A stretch of DNA of 64,000 nt from Onthovicinus sp900555545 (GCA_949296915.1 CASFPX010000003.1:62001-126000); one strand, 5' to 3'; counted from the first letter of the stretch, positions 37,020 through 46,824 are shown. The notes: generated by a model from the sequence alone, not told the origin. A program made the numbers and translations.

Positions 37020-37056
37020 CGAATAAAAAAGTGCGCCCCAATAAGAGACGCACCGA
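37020..37056 (-). terminator. Terminator-like hairpin inside the leader of the unrecognised gene
   Basis: On the minus strand GTGCG and CGCAC arms enclose TCTCTTATTGGGG and are followed by TTTTTTATT (37031-37053 plus tail). It lies about 70 bases upstream of the minus-strand gene, so it may attenuate that gene or end a short RNA. Confidence 0.55.
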
Positions 37057-37077
37057 AAAAACGTAACCCTTATTGTT

Positions 37078-37169
37078 GCCACACAATCTCTGCCATAATG
37101 GTACGAGAAAAAAGGGAAACACTTTTTACCAGAGTTATTTCCCATTACAGCATTATGTGATTGTGTGGC
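37078..37169. repeat. 92-bp nested palindrome
   Basis: GCCACACAATC (37078-37088) and GATTGTGTGGC (37159-37169) are perfect complements. Inside, CATAATG (37094-37100) pairs with CATTATG (37151-37157), and GGGAAA (37114-37119) with TTTCCC (37138-37143). The whole can fold as one interrupted hairpin. It may be a small mobile repeat or a structured RNA. Confidence 0.65.
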
Positions 37170-37254
37170 GTATCTATTATACTATCTATAAATTTGTATG
37201 GCCTGTACTGCTGAGGTGCTTCCAATGAATTTTAAGGATGTGGCGGATAAACGC

Positions 37255-37283
37255 TTGCAGTCGGACGGAGATAATAGTATAAT
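37255..37283 (+). promoter_or_regulatory. miaB operon promoter
   Basis: TTGCAG (37255-37260), 17 bases and TATAAT (37278-37283) lie 70 bases before miaB. Confidence 0.85.
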
Positions 37284-37352
37284 AATAAAATATAGATTTT
37301 GTATTTTTTTGAGGGATATCTCCCACTATACACTACATTTGGAGGTTTTTCA

Positions 37353-38780
37353 TTGCCTGAAAGTACACGCTATACGCGCCGGATTGGTCCGGAAGAACTT
37401 GCCGGTCAGCTCGAATATTCGGACAAGGTGCGGGAACTTTTGACACTTAAATATAATCACCGCCCCTTGGCATTTGTTCATACATATGGTTGCCAGGGCA
37501 ACGTTTCCGACAGTGAGCATATCAAGGGGCTGCTCTCGGGGATGGGGTATGGATTTTGCGGCAGTGCCGAAGAGGCGGATCTCATTCTCTTTAACACGTG
37601 TGCGGTGCGCGAGCACGCTGAGGATCGTGTGATCGGAAATATTGGCGCACTCAAACAGTATAAGACGCAGCGTCCGGACGCCGTGGTAGCGGTGTGCGGT
37701 TGCATGATGCAACAGGAGCACATGGCGAATCGGGTGAAGAGAACTTTTCCTTTTGTGAACCTGATCTTCGGTACCAACGTGGCACACGAGCTGCCCGAGA
37801 TGCTCTACACCGTGCTCAGCCAGGGCAAACGAGTTTTACGGATCCCAGCAGGGGATGGCGTGATTGCGGAGGGGATTCCGTCCGTGCGCGACAGCAGCTT
37901 TAAGGCTTTTATCCCTATTATGTATGGATGCAATAACTTTTGTAGTTATTGCATCGTGCCACATGTACGTGGGCGGGAACGCAGTCGGAAAATGGAGGAC
38001 GTTCTTTCTGAGGCGCGGGAGCTGATCGCCAAAGGATACCGCGAGATTACCCTGTTGGGGCAGAATGTCAACTCCTATGGCAAGGATTTATTTGGCCGCC
38101 CCATGTTTGCCGAACTGCTGCGCCAGATCAACGACATGGATGGGGATTATATCATTCGCTTTATGACTTCCCATCCGCGCGACTGTTCGCGAGAGCTGAT
38201 TGATGCCATAGCAGAATGTGAAAAGGTCTCTTCGCACCTGCACCTGCCCTTCCAGTCTGGGAATAATCGGGTACTTAAAGCGATGAACCGCCACTACACC
38301 CGTGAAAAATATCTTGATATTGTCCGCTATGCCCGGGAGCGGATCCCGGATCTCTCCTTGACAAGCGATGTAATAGTTGGGTTCCCAGGCGAGACGTATG
38401 AGGAGTTCCAAGATACGCTTTCCCTTGTGCGTGAGGTTGGCTATACCTCGTTGTTTACTTTTATCTATTCGCCGCGCGTCGGAACACCGGCCGCGAATAT
38501 GGAGGATCCAATCAGCCATCGTGAAAAAACAGTTTGGTTTAAGGAACTGACCGATCTACAGGAAAAAATTGCTGCCCAGCGCACGGCGCAGATGGTGGGA
38601 AATACATACCGTGTGCTGGCGGAGAATATCTCCCGCAGCGATGATCGTGTGATATGTGGGCGTACTTCCGGCAATATTATTATTGAATTCCCGGCGCCCC
38701 AGTCGGTCATCGGACAATTTGTCCATGTTACGGTAACACAGGCGCGCTCGTGGATTGTATCGGGCGAACTTGTTCCATAA
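37353..38780 (+). CDS. miaB: tRNA-2-methylthio-N6-isopentenyladenosine synthase MiaB
   Basis: A 475-residue radical-SAM methylthiotransferase acting on i6A37 of tRNAs. The N-terminal UPF0004 domain has YGCQGNVSDSE near 48. The radical SAM cluster is CNNFCSYC (about residue 195), followed by VPHVRGRERSR, and a C-terminal TRAM domain covers about 405-470. The TTG at 37353 has GGAGGT six bases upstream and gives a normal N-terminus; the open frame to 37299 has no such site. miaA, which makes its substrate, lies further along the same run. Confidence 0.93.
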   Translation: MPESTRYTRRIGPEELAGQLEYSDKVRELLTLKYNHRPLAFVHTYGCQGNVSDSEHIKGLLSGMGYGFCGSAEEADLILFNTCAVREHAEDRVIGNIGALKQYKTQRPDAVVAVCGCMMQQEHMANRVKRTFPFVNLIFGTNVAHELPEMLYTVLSQGKRVLRIPAGDGVIAEGIPSVRDSSFKAFIPIMYGCNNFCSYCIVPHVRGRERSRKMEDVLSEARELIAKGYREITLLGQNVNSYGKDLFGRPMFAELLRQINDMDGDYIIRFMTSHPRDCSRELIDAIAECEKVSSHLHLPFQSGNNRVLKAMNRHYTREKYLDIVRYARERIPDLSLTSDVIVGFPGETYEEFQDTLSLVREVGYTSLFTFIYSPRVGTPAANMEDPISHREKTVWFKELTDLQEKIAAQRTAQMVGNTYRVLAENISRSDDRVICGRTSGNIIIEFPAPQSVIGQFVHVTVTQARSWIVSGELVP

Positions 38781-38811
38781 ATTTTGATGTAAAAGTGAGG
38801 AGTCTATCAAT

Positions 38812-39225
38812 ATGAACGTAGAAGAACTGACCCGTGAACTCGGCAAGGCCATTCAGCAGGATGAGCGTTACAAGGATTATGTCGCTGCGAAGGCGGCCAA
38901 TGATGAGGATAAGGATCTGAATGAGATGATCGGCAAGCTGAATCTGATTCAGATGAATTATCAGCAGGAGGCCGGTAAAGAGACGCCGGATGACGTCAAA
39001 ATGAATAGTTTTGACAAGGAATTCCGCGATCTGTATACGCAGATTATGCAGAATCCAAATATGCAGAATTACGAGATGGCACGCGGCGCGATTGACGATA
39101 TGATGAACCGCTGCATGCAGATCCTCACCCTGTGCGTCAACGGTGCGGACCCCGAGACCTGTGAGCCGGAGGCACACGCGGATTGTACCGGTAGCTGCTC
39201 CAGCTGTGGCGGTGGGTGCCATTAA
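38812..39225 (+). CDS. YlbF/YmcA-family protein with Cys-rich tail
   Basis: A 137-residue protein of the YlbF/YmcA (Com_YlbF) family. The helical domain spans about 1-108 (ELGKAIQQDERYKDY near 9-23, NEMIGKLNLIQMNYQQEAGK near 37). In Bacillus YlbF, YmcA and YaaT form a complex with iron-sulfur clusters that affects RNase Y and development. Here the C-terminus (about 109-137) carries six Cys and two His, ending CSSCGGGCH, which could bind metal. It sits between miaB and mutS. Confidence 0.85.
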   Translation: MNVEELTRELGKAIQQDERYKDYVAAKAANDEDKDLNEMIGKLNLIQMNYQQEAGKETPDDVKMNSFDKEFRDLYTQIMQNPNMQNYEMARGAIDDMMNRCMQILTLCVNGADPETCEPEAHADCTGSCSSCGGGCH

Positions 39226-39258
39226 TTGATCACAATATAACCAGGGAGGCGAAAAAAC

Positions 39259-41901
39259 TTGGAGTACACCTATGACAATATAGATACGGAAAAGCTGTCC
39301 CCTATGATGCAGCAGTATCTTTCCATCAAGCGATCCAATCCGGATGTCCTCCTATTTTTCCGCCTGGGCGATTTTTACGAGCTCTTTTTTGATGATGCAC
39401 GCCTGGTTTCGGCGGAGCTGGATCTTGTCCTCACGGGCCGTGACTGCGGCCTTGAGGATCGGGCCCCTATGTGCGGCGTTCCTTTTCACAGTGCGGATAC
39501 ATATATTTCCCGGCTGGTGGAACGTGGTTACAAGGTTGCCATCTGCGAACAGACGGAAGATCCCAAAAAAGCGAAAGGGCTTGTCAAACGGGATCTGACA
39601 CGTATTATAACGCCCGGCACTGTCATCGACTCCAACATGTTGGACGAAGGAAAAAACAACTATCTGGGCTGCCTCTATGTGCAGGGAAAGTGTGCGGGGC
39701 TGTGTTTTGCCGATGTCTCCACGGGCGAGGTGCACGCTACCCTGGTGCAGGGGGATCAGTTCCTAACGGAGCTAATTGGAGAAATTGGTAAGTTTTCTCC
39801 CAGTGAAATCCTCTATAATCAGGAGGCGCTGGAACTCCAACCGCTAAAGAACTTTATAGATAGGCAGGAGAATCTTTCGCGCAATCTCATCGCAGAGGAG
39901 TCGGCTGACCGGGACCATTGTGCGGCCGTTATTACGTCTGTAGTCGGTGCAGAGACCGTCACACATCTGGAGGAAAATGGGCAGATACAACTGTTGATCG
40001 CCCTTGGGATTTGTTTTGATTATCTGATCCAGACGCAGATGACCTCACTGGAGAATATCCGAGAGATTGATTTTTATGCTGAAAATCAGTATATTCGTCT
40101 GGATGCCACGGCGCGCAGGAATCTGGAATTGACGGAGACGATGCGCAGCCGGGAGAAAAAGGGGACGCTCCTGTGGGTACTCGATAAGACCAAAACGGCG
40201 ATGGGGCGCAGGCTGCTGCGCACTTGGATTGAGCAGCCTCTGCTCAGCTGCAGCAAGATCCTTGCCCGCCAAAATGCGGTAGCCGAGCTGGTGGATCATC
40301 TATCTCTGCGGGAAGATCTGATGGAGCAGCTCGATGGAATCCACGACCTGGAACGCCTGATGGCCCGAGTTGTCTACGCGACAGCTAATGCGCGCGAGCT
40401 CCGTGCTTTGGCAGATACTTTCGCAAAACTGGGGCCTATTAAGCAATTGCTTTCCGATGCACAGTGCGGGATGCTAAAAACGCTGGATGAGTCCATTGAT
40501 ATCCTCGATGATCTGCGTGACATTATCGACCGCTCCATCGTGGATAATCCTCCGTTTTCCGTGCGGGAGGGCAATCTGATCAAGGACGGCTTCAGTGAAG
40601 AACTCGACTCGCTGCGTTACATAATTCACAACGGTAAGGGATTTATCGCTCAGATTGAGGAATCCGAACGCGAAAAGACTGGGATCAAAAAGCTGAAGGT
40701 CGGCTATAACCGTGTATTTGGTTACTACATAGAGGTTCCGAATGGGTCTAAGGATCAGGTTCCGGACAATTATGTGCGCAAGCAAACGCTCGCAAACTGT
40801 GAGCGGTATATTACCCAGGAACTAAAAGACCTTGAGGCCAAAGTGCTCGGCGCACAGGAGCGGAGTGTTCAGTTGGAATATAACCTTTTTACACAGATCC
40901 GCCAGCAGGCGGCCGACCAGTTCCTGCGGATCAACCGTACTGCAAAGGCGATCTCCGTACTGGATGTGCTCTGTTCTTTAGCACATGTTGCCTATTCTAA
41001 TCAATATGCCTGTCCGCTTGTCGATACATCGGACTGCATTGCAATTGAGGAGGGGCGCCACCCCGTGGTGGAAAAGGTGTTGAGCGATGTGCCATTTGTA
41101 CCGAACGACACGTTCCTGAACAATGGGGATGATCGTTGTGCGATCATTACCGGCCCCAACATGGCTGGTAAGTCCACCTATATGCGGCAGGTTGCCCTAA
41201 TCGTCATTATGGCACAGATTGGTTCCTTTGTACCGGCGCGCAGCGCGCACATCGGGCTTGTTGACAGCGTATTTACCCGTGTCGGCGCAGCAGATGATCT
41301 CGCCTCCGGGCAGTCAACGTTTATGGTTGAGATGAACGAGGTCGCCGAAATCTTAAAGCATGCCACAAGTAAAAGCTTGATTATCTTTGACGAGATCGGG
41401 CGCGGTACATCCACCTTCGATGGGATGAGCATTGCCCGAGCTGTATTGGAGTTCACTTCATCCAAGCGCACGCTGGGGGCCAAAACGCTCTTTGCGACGC
41501 ACTATCATGAGTTGACAGAGTTAGAAGGACAGGTTGACGGTGTCAAGAACTATAATATTGCCGTCAAAAAGCGTGGACATGATATCACATTCCTGCGCCG
41601 GATCGTTCGTGGCGGCGCAGACGGAAGCTACGGTATTGATGTAGCACGCTTGGCTGGCGTTCCGGACAAGGTTGTCTCCCGCGCGCGTGTGATTCTGCGT
41701 TCGCTCGAGGAACAGGAGCTCTCTTTCGGTAAGGTTGAGATGAGAGATCTCCCAGAGGAGGAGACGGAACAGGTTTCTATGGGTTCTTTGGCGGAAAAGG
41801 AGATACTGGAGGATCTGCAAAATCTCGATATCAATTCCCTTACCCCTATACGTGCACTATCCCTGTTGGATGAACTCGTTCAGAAAGCCAAGAAGATATA
41901 A
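39259..41901 (+). CDS. mutS: DNA mismatch repair protein MutS
   Basis: An 880-residue mismatch recognition ATPase. The N-terminal mismatch domain has FFRLGDFYELFF (Phe-x-Glu wedge near 37-39). The C-terminal ATPase has Walker A GPNMAGKSTYM near 632, Walker B IIFDEIGRGTSTFDG near 710 and a helix-turn-helix VARLAGVPDKVVSRA near 795. The TTG at 39259 follows AGGGAGGCG. It is the 5' partner of mutL, 35 bases away. Confidence 0.96.
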   Translation: MEYTYDNIDTEKLSPMMQQYLSIKRSNPDVLLFFRLGDFYELFFDDARLVSAELDLVLTGRDCGLEDRAPMCGVPFHSADTYISRLVERGYKVAICEQTEDPKKAKGLVKRDLTRIITPGTVIDSNMLDEGKNNYLGCLYVQGKCAGLCFADVSTGEVHATLVQGDQFLTELIGEIGKFSPSEILYNQEALELQPLKNFIDRQENLSRNLIAEESADRDHCAAVITSVVGAETVTHLEENGQIQLLIALGICFDYLIQTQMTSLENIREIDFYAENQYIRLDATARRNLELTETMRSREKKGTLLWVLDKTKTAMGRRLLRTWIEQPLLSCSKILARQNAVAELVDHLSLREDLMEQLDGIHDLERLMARVVYATANARELRALADTFAKLGPIKQLLSDAQCGMLKTLDESIDILDDLRDIIDRSIVDNPPFSVREGNLIKDGFSEELDSLRYIIHNGKGFIAQIEESEREKTGIKKLKVGYNRVFGYYIEVPNGSKDQVPDNYVRKQTLANCERYITQELKDLEAKVLGAQERSVQLEYNLFTQIRQQAADQFLRINRTAKAISVLDVLCSLAHVAYSNQYACPLVDTSDCIAIEEGRHPVVEKVLSDVPFVPNDTFLNNGDDRCAIITGPNMAGKSTYMRQVALIVIMAQIGSFVPARSAHIGLVDSVFTRVGAADDLASGQSTFMVEMNEVAEILKHATSKSLIIFDEIGRGTSTFDGMSIARAVLEFTSSKRTLGAKTLFATHYHELTELEGQVDGVKNYNIAVKKRGHDITFLRRIVRGGADGSYGIDVARLAGVPDKVVSRARVILRSLEEQELSFGKVEMRDLPEEETEQVSMGSLAEKEILEDLQNLDINSLTPIRALSLLDELVQKAKKI

Positions 41902-41936
41902 GACTGTTTATTTTAGAATTAAGGAGGTGATCCCGC

Positions 41937-43901
41937 ATGCCTGATATTTTGCTATTGCCCAAAAACGTGTCGGAGCTGATCGCTGCCGGCGAGGTGGTGG
42001 AGCGTCCCTCCAGCGTAGTTAAAGAGTTGATGGAGAATGCTGTTGACGCGGGCGCGACTGCTGTAACTCTGGAAATCCGGCGTGGTGGGATCACCTATAT
42101 CCGCATCACAGATAATGGCTGCGGTATCTCGCGCCAAAATGTTCCCGCTGCCTTTCTCAGCCACGCGACCTCTAAAGTGCGCACAGCACAAGATTTGAAT
42201 TCTATTTTTACACTCGGTTTTCGGGGCGAGGCATTGGCTTCAATTGCCGCTGTTTCAAGGGCGGAAATGCTCACCCGTGTATCAGGGGAGGATACAGGTA
42301 CACGCTACGTAATTGAGGGGGCGGAGGAAAAATCCTGTTCAGATGCAGGATGCCCCATCGGTACGACGATCGTTGTGCGTGATTTGTTCTACAATACGCC
42401 GGCGCGCATGAAATTTTTAAAAAAGGATGTCTCGGAGGCCAATTCCGTGGCCGGCGTGGTGGATCGGATCGCCCTGTCCCACCCGGAGATCAGCTTCCGT
42501 TTTATCCGGGAGGGGAAGGAGACGTTGCTCACCCCCGGAGACGGCGAGTTACTGCATGCCATTCGTTCCGTGTATGGTAAGGATTTTACCACCGGTATCC
42601 TGCCGGTCGACTATACATTAAACCGTATCCGTGTATGGGGCTATGCCAGCAAGCCGGTTCACTCGCGCGGCAATCGTGGGTTGCAAAACGTCTTTTTGAA
42701 CGGACGCTATGTTAAATCCAGGACGGTGACCGCGGCGGTAGAGGAGGCGTATAAGCGCAGCATCATGGTTGGAAAGTTTCCCGCTTTCATCCTGAATCTG
42801 GAGGTGCCGCACGATAGCGTGGATATTAACGTCCATCCCGCCAAGATCGAGGTGCGTTTTTCTAATGAGAAAGCGATCTTTGATGCGGTTTATTATGCCG
42901 TACGCGGGGCGCTGGAAAAATTCGATACCCGCCCCAAAATGGAACTAAACCCCGTTCGCCCAGCAGCTCAAATAGCCCGGCCGGCCATTCCACACGGCGA
43001 GCAGCTTCCAATAAATTTGGGCAATGTACAAGTTCCTTCTATCCGGAAGCCGCAAGTGTTTTCTAAAGGGAACAAGGTACTCGAAAAGGAACCTGAAATT
43101 GTGCAAAAGCCGCAAAATATCTCCAAGGTGCCTTCTGTACCCAAGGAAGCAGCTCCGACCTTTGTGATCGATCAAGTGATTCAACCCACATCGTCTCGCC
43201 GCTTGGAGGGGAGTGCCGTCTCGGCCGCAGCTCCGCCGCCCAATCCGATCATAGCATCCGATTCGCCGGCGCCGCGGGCTGAGAAAACGCGTGAGAAAGT
43301 TCCGCAGCCGGTACCGGTACAGAATCCTGTTGCCCGTAAGTACACGGTGATCGGAGAGGCTTTTAACACCTATATTATTGTTGAGTTTCAAAATCAGCTC
43401 TATTTTATCGATAAGCATGCCGCCCATGAACGGATGCTGTTTGAAAAACTCCGCAAGGAGAATGGTAAAAAGTACGCTCAGCTGTTGTTAGCCCCTTTCT
43501 CCGTCACCATGAGTAAAGAGGAGTACTCCGCTGTATTAGAGGGACAAGAACTCCTTCAGAAAGCCGGATTTGAGATCGAGGATTTCGGTTCCGGCAGCGT
43601 CTTGGTCCGTTCCTGCCCATTGAATTTGAGCAGTGAGGATCTGGAGCCGCTCTTTACGGAGGTAGCGCAGTATCTCATGGAACACAGGCATGAGGTGGAG
43701 CCGGAAAAGTTGGACTGGCTTTATCACAACGTGGCGTGCAGAAGCGCGGTGAAGGCTGGGGATGCCATGACGGCCTCGGAACTTCAATATCTGGTGGATC
43801 ATTTGCTCGCAGATGATTCTATTCGCTACTGCCCACACGGTAGGCCGGTTTTGATTACGCTCTCGCGCGGGGATCTGGAAAAGCAATTCGGGAGAGAATA
43901 A
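41937..43901 (+). CDS. mutL: DNA mismatch repair protein MutL
   Basis: A 654-residue endonuclease-type MutL. The GHKL ATPase has AAGEVVERPSSVVKELMENA, DNGCGI and GFRGEALASI in the first 100 residues. A Pro/Ala-rich linker covers about 330-460. The C-terminal domain keeps the metal-site motifs DKHAAHERMLFE (usual Q is K here) and CPHGRP, plus ACRSA, so nicking activity is expected. AAGGAGGTGAT is a full-length ribosome site six bases before the ATG. Confidence 0.95.
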   Translation: MPDILLLPKNVSELIAAGEVVERPSSVVKELMENAVDAGATAVTLEIRRGGITYIRITDNGCGISRQNVPAAFLSHATSKVRTAQDLNSIFTLGFRGEALASIAAVSRAEMLTRVSGEDTGTRYVIEGAEEKSCSDAGCPIGTTIVVRDLFYNTPARMKFLKKDVSEANSVAGVVDRIALSHPEISFRFIREGKETLLTPGDGELLHAIRSVYGKDFTTGILPVDYTLNRIRVWGYASKPVHSRGNRGLQNVFLNGRYVKSRTVTAAVEEAYKRSIMVGKFPAFILNLEVPHDSVDINVHPAKIEVRFSNEKAIFDAVYYAVRGALEKFDTRPKMELNPVRPAAQIARPAIPHGEQLPINLGNVQVPSIRKPQVFSKGNKVLEKEPEIVQKPQNISKVPSVPKEAAPTFVIDQVIQPTSSRRLEGSAVSAAAPPPNPIIASDSPAPRAEKTREKVPQPVPVQNPVARKYTVIGEAFNTYIIVEFQNQLYFIDKHAAHERMLFEKLRKENGKKYAQLLLAPFSVTMSKEEYSAVLEGQELLQKAGFEIEDFGSGSVLVRSCPLNLSSEDLEPLFTEVAQYLMEHRHEVEPEKLDWLYHNVACRSAVKAGDAMTASELQYLVDHLLADDSIRYCPHGRPVLITLSRGDLEKQFGRE

Positions 43902-43902
43902 T

Positions 43903-44892
43903 ATGTCTATCGCTGTACTTGATAACAAAATCCCCCTGCTGGTGGTTGTGGGCCCCACGGCGTCCGGTAAAACTGCGTTGGCCGTCGCACTGGCAAAGCG
44001 CTATCATGGTGAGGTAGTCTCCGCAGATTCTATGCAGATCTATCAGGGGATGCATATTGCAACAGCTAAGCCCACCTCAGCGGAAATGGAGGGGGTTTGT
44101 CACCATCTGATGGACTTTTTACCGCCTGGTGCTGTTTACAGTGTGGCTGACTACGTTCGTGATGCACATGCGTGCATTCGTGAGCTTTCTGAGAAGGGGA
44201 TCTTACCAGTGGTTGCCGGTGGAACCGGCCTGTATGTGGATTCTTTGATCCGAAATATCCAGTATGCCGATATCCCATCCAATCCCGAGATTCGTAGACG
44301 CTTAGAGGAACAGGCAGCGGAGAAAGGAACAGCGGATATGCTGTCTGAACTTTCGGCTGTCGACCCGGAGGCGGCATCCCGGCTCCATGTAAACGATCAA
44401 AAGCGAATCATCCGTGCGTTGGAGGTTTATCAGGTGAGCGGAGTCACCATCACCGAATACAACCGGCGCTCCCGAGCGATGGAATCCCCCTACCGCCCAT
44501 TTATTGTTGGATTGCAGGTACACGACCGCAGCGTCCTGTATGAGCGCATCAACCGGCGTGTCGATCAAATGGTTGAGCACGGTCTGATTGAGGAGGCGCG
44601 CGCTTTTTGGGGCAGTACACACTCTGCTACCGCTATTCAGGCGATCGGTTATAAGGAATTATTGCCCTATTTTTCAGGTGCAGTCAGCTTGGATGAGGCA
44701 GTGGAAGATATTAAACGAGAAACACGCCGCTATGCGAAGCGACAGCTTTCATGGTTCAGGCGGAATCCGGATATTAACTGGTTCTATTTGGATGACTACA
44801 CCTCCACTGCAGAGATGACAGACCACATTTGCAACGTGATTGAGAAAAGGTGTGATTTCATTGGCTGTAAAGAGAAAAAACAACAAGAGTAG
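43903..44892 (+). CDS. miaA: tRNA dimethylallyltransferase MiaA
   Basis: A 329-residue isopentenyltransferase that makes i6A37 in tRNA, the substrate of MiaB. The P-loop is GPTASGKT (about 17-24), followed by SADSMQIYQGMHIATAKP, the catalytic region GGTGLYVDSLI near 105 and AIQAIGYKEL near 244. It starts one base after the mutL stop and its 3' end overlaps the next gene by about 30 bases. Confidence 0.95.
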   Translation: MSIAVLDNKIPLLVVVGPTASGKTALAVALAKRYHGEVVSADSMQIYQGMHIATAKPTSAEMEGVCHHLMDFLPPGAVYSVADYVRDAHACIRELSEKGILPVVAGGTGLYVDSLIRNIQYADIPSNPEIRRRLEEQAAEKGTADMLSELSAVDPEAASRLHVNDQKRIIRALEVYQVSGVTITEYNRRSRAMESPYRPFIVGLQVHDRSVLYERINRRVDQMVEHGLIEEARAFWGSTHSATAIQAIGYKELLPYFSGAVSLDEAVEDIKRETRRYAKRQLSWFRRNPDINWFYLDDYTSTAEMTDHICNVIEKRCDFIGCKEKKQQE

Positions 44893-46102
44893 GGCGGTGT
44901 TGCGCGTTCTCTTTACAGTGGTAGCTGTATTGATGATTCTGTGCTATGGAGGTTATCAGGTCTATACGCTCGTTTCTCCGGCAGTCAAAACGCAGACGGC
45001 GTACAAAACAAGTGAATATCATACAATCGATACGCAGGTCTATGTACTGCGAAAAGAGACGGAAATCACAGGAAGCCCCTCAGGGGTAATGGTACCGACG
45101 GTTGCCAACGGTTCCCGTGTGGCGAAGGATGATACGGTCGCCTACGTGTTTGAGGACAGCGCTTCGGCCGAGCGCTATGTCGAGTCGCTCGAGATCCAAC
45201 AGGAAATTGAACGTTGCGAGAGCTTTTCTGGCAACAACGCTGCCTTGACGGATGTTGAGCGCTTAGACGAGGAAGTGGACAGCAACTTTTTACTGTATCT
45301 GGATGCATTGGATTCCGGTAATTATGAGACAGCATGCGATCTGGCAGGGGAGTTTAATGACACATTAACACGTTTTAAGATCGCGACGGGTGAGGCAATT
45401 GATTTTACGCAAAAAAAGGCTGAGCTCCAGAAACAGTTAGAAACGCTCAAAGGAGAAATCAAGCAGTTGTCTGCCATTACGGCCAGTGGAGCCGGATACT
45501 ATGTCAGTAGTACGGATGGCTATGAGCACAAGGTTGATTATGATCAGGCATTGAATTTAACTGTCGATCAGATAGAGCAGGCTTTGGACACATCAAACTC
45601 CTCGACGGTAATTGAGGGCACCATGGGCAAGTTGATTCAGGATTTTGACTGGTACCTCACCTGCGTAGTAAATGTGAATCAGGTTGCTGATTTTGAGGTG
45701 GGTGACACTGTACGTGTATCGTTGCCCGACACCGTTGCGGAGCCAATTGACACCACTGTCGCTGCGCTCAATAATGAATCTGATGGACGTGCTGCGCTCA
45801 TTTTAAAATGTAATCAGATGAACGAACAGCTGGCAACACTACGAATCGAGGATGCAAAAATCATTCTGGCGGAGTATGATGGGCTTAAAATCCCTTCCAC
45901 CGCAGTGCGGACAAACGGGGAAGGGGAGAAGGGCGTGTACGTGCTGAAAGGGAATATCGCCCTGTTCAAAAAAATTGATATTCTGTATTCAACAGAGGAC
46001 TATGTAATTGTCTCGCTGAATTCGGAGGATAATGAAGTGAAACTTTATGAACAAGTTATTACGGAAGGGAAGGATATCAGTGATGGAAAGGTCATTCGTT
46101 GA
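44861..46102 (+). CDS. HlyD-like membrane adaptor protein
   Basis: A 413-residue protein anchored by one N-terminal transmembrane helix (about 14-34, VLFTVVAVLMILCYGGYQVYTL) with the rest outside. A lipoyl/barrel-sandwich-like region (VLRKETEITGSPSGVMVPTV and NGSRVAKDDTVAYVF) precedes a coiled coil (about 180-215) and a C-terminal beta region (YDGLKIPSTAVRTNGEGEKGVYVLKG). This is the layout of HlyD-family adaptors, but no ABC exporter or peptidase is adjacent. TTG at 44861 follows AAAAGGTGTGA. Its steady place before yggS-sepF-divIVA suggests an envelope or division role; this is inference. Confidence 0.72.
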   Translation: MAVKRKNNKSRAVLRVLFTVVAVLMILCYGGYQVYTLVSPAVKTQTAYKTSEYHTIDTQVYVLRKETEITGSPSGVMVPTVANGSRVAKDDTVAYVFEDSASAERYVESLEIQQEIERCESFSGNNAALTDVERLDEEVDSNFLLYLDALDSGNYETACDLAGEFNDTLTRFKIATGEAIDFTQKKAELQKQLETLKGEIKQLSAITASGAGYYVSSTDGYEHKVDYDQALNLTVDQIEQALDTSNSSTVIEGTMGKLIQDFDWYLTCVVNVNQVADFEVGDTVRVSLPDTVAEPIDTTVAALNNESDGRAALILKCNQMNEQLATLRIEDAKIILAEYDGLKIPSTAVRTNGEGEKGVYVLKGNIALFKKIDILYSTEDYVIVSLNSEDNEVKLYEQVITEGKDISDGKVIR

Positions 46103-46805
46103 GCAGCGTTTTACAGATATCGAGGAAAACCTGAAAGAGATCCGGGAAAATATTGCACAGGCGGCAATGCAGTCCGGACGCACTGCATCCGACATTCATC
46201 TGATGGCGGTAACCAAAACTGTTGAACCGATTTTTATTAACCACGCCATAGATCTTGGGATCGACCTGATTGGCGAAAACAAGGTCCAGGAGCTCGAGGG
46301 AAAGCGGGAGCACCTGCATTTGGATCACTGTGAAGTTCATCTGATTGGGCATCTACAGACAAATAAAGTGAAAAAAATCGTGGGTCAGGTGTCCATGATT
46401 CAGTCAGTAGACAGCTTAAAGCTCGCTCAGGAGATTGGACGCCAGTCGGTTCTGCGTGATCTGACGACCGAGATTCTACTGGAGGTCAATATCGGACGCG
46501 AGGAGAGCAAAACTGGATTCATGCCAGAGAGCTTGGAGGAGTCGTTATATGAAATTGGGCAGATTGATGGCGTCCATATTAGTGGTCTGATGGCAATCCC
46601 CCCCATCTGCGAAAACGAGTTCGAGGTTCGCAAGTTTTTTTCAAATATGCACCAACTGTTTGTTGACATATCGGCAAAAAAATTAGATAATATGAGTATG
46701 AGGATTCTCTCAATGGGAATGTCTGGTGATTATCAGCCCGCTATCCTGGAGGGAGCGAATCTGGTTCGGATTGGTTCTTCCATTTTCGGCGCCAGAAGAT
46801 ATTAA
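46083..46805 (+). CDS. yggS: YggS/YlmE-family pyridoxal phosphate protein
   Basis: A 240-residue single-barrel PLP-binding protein that buffers pyridoxal phosphate (PLPBP family). The PLP lysine is in MAVTKTVEP (about residue 42), with HLIGHLQTNKVKKI near 86 and SMGMSGDYQPAILEGANLVRIGSSIFG at the C-terminus, where phosphate binds. The ATG at 46083 overlaps the preceding gene by 20 bases and follows GGGAAGGA. It leads the sepF-divIVA division cluster, as in many Firmicutes. Confidence 0.93.
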   Translation: MERSFVEQRFTDIEENLKEIRENIAQAAMQSGRTASDIHLMAVTKTVEPIFINHAIDLGIDLIGENKVQELEGKREHLHLDHCEVHLIGHLQTNKVKKIVGQVSMIQSVDSLKLAQEIGRQSVLRDLTTEILLEVNIGREESKTGFMPESLEESLYEIGQIDGVHISGLMAIPPICENEFEVRKFFSNMHQLFVDISAKKLDNMSMRILSMGMSGDYQPAILEGANLVRIGSSIFGARRY

Positions 46806-46824
46806 AATAAAGGAGTTTTGAAAA

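Noticed and set aside
37198..37443. 81-codon plus-strand frame before miaB
   Set aside because: It overlaps the miaB promoter and start and shows no ribosome site at a matching distance.
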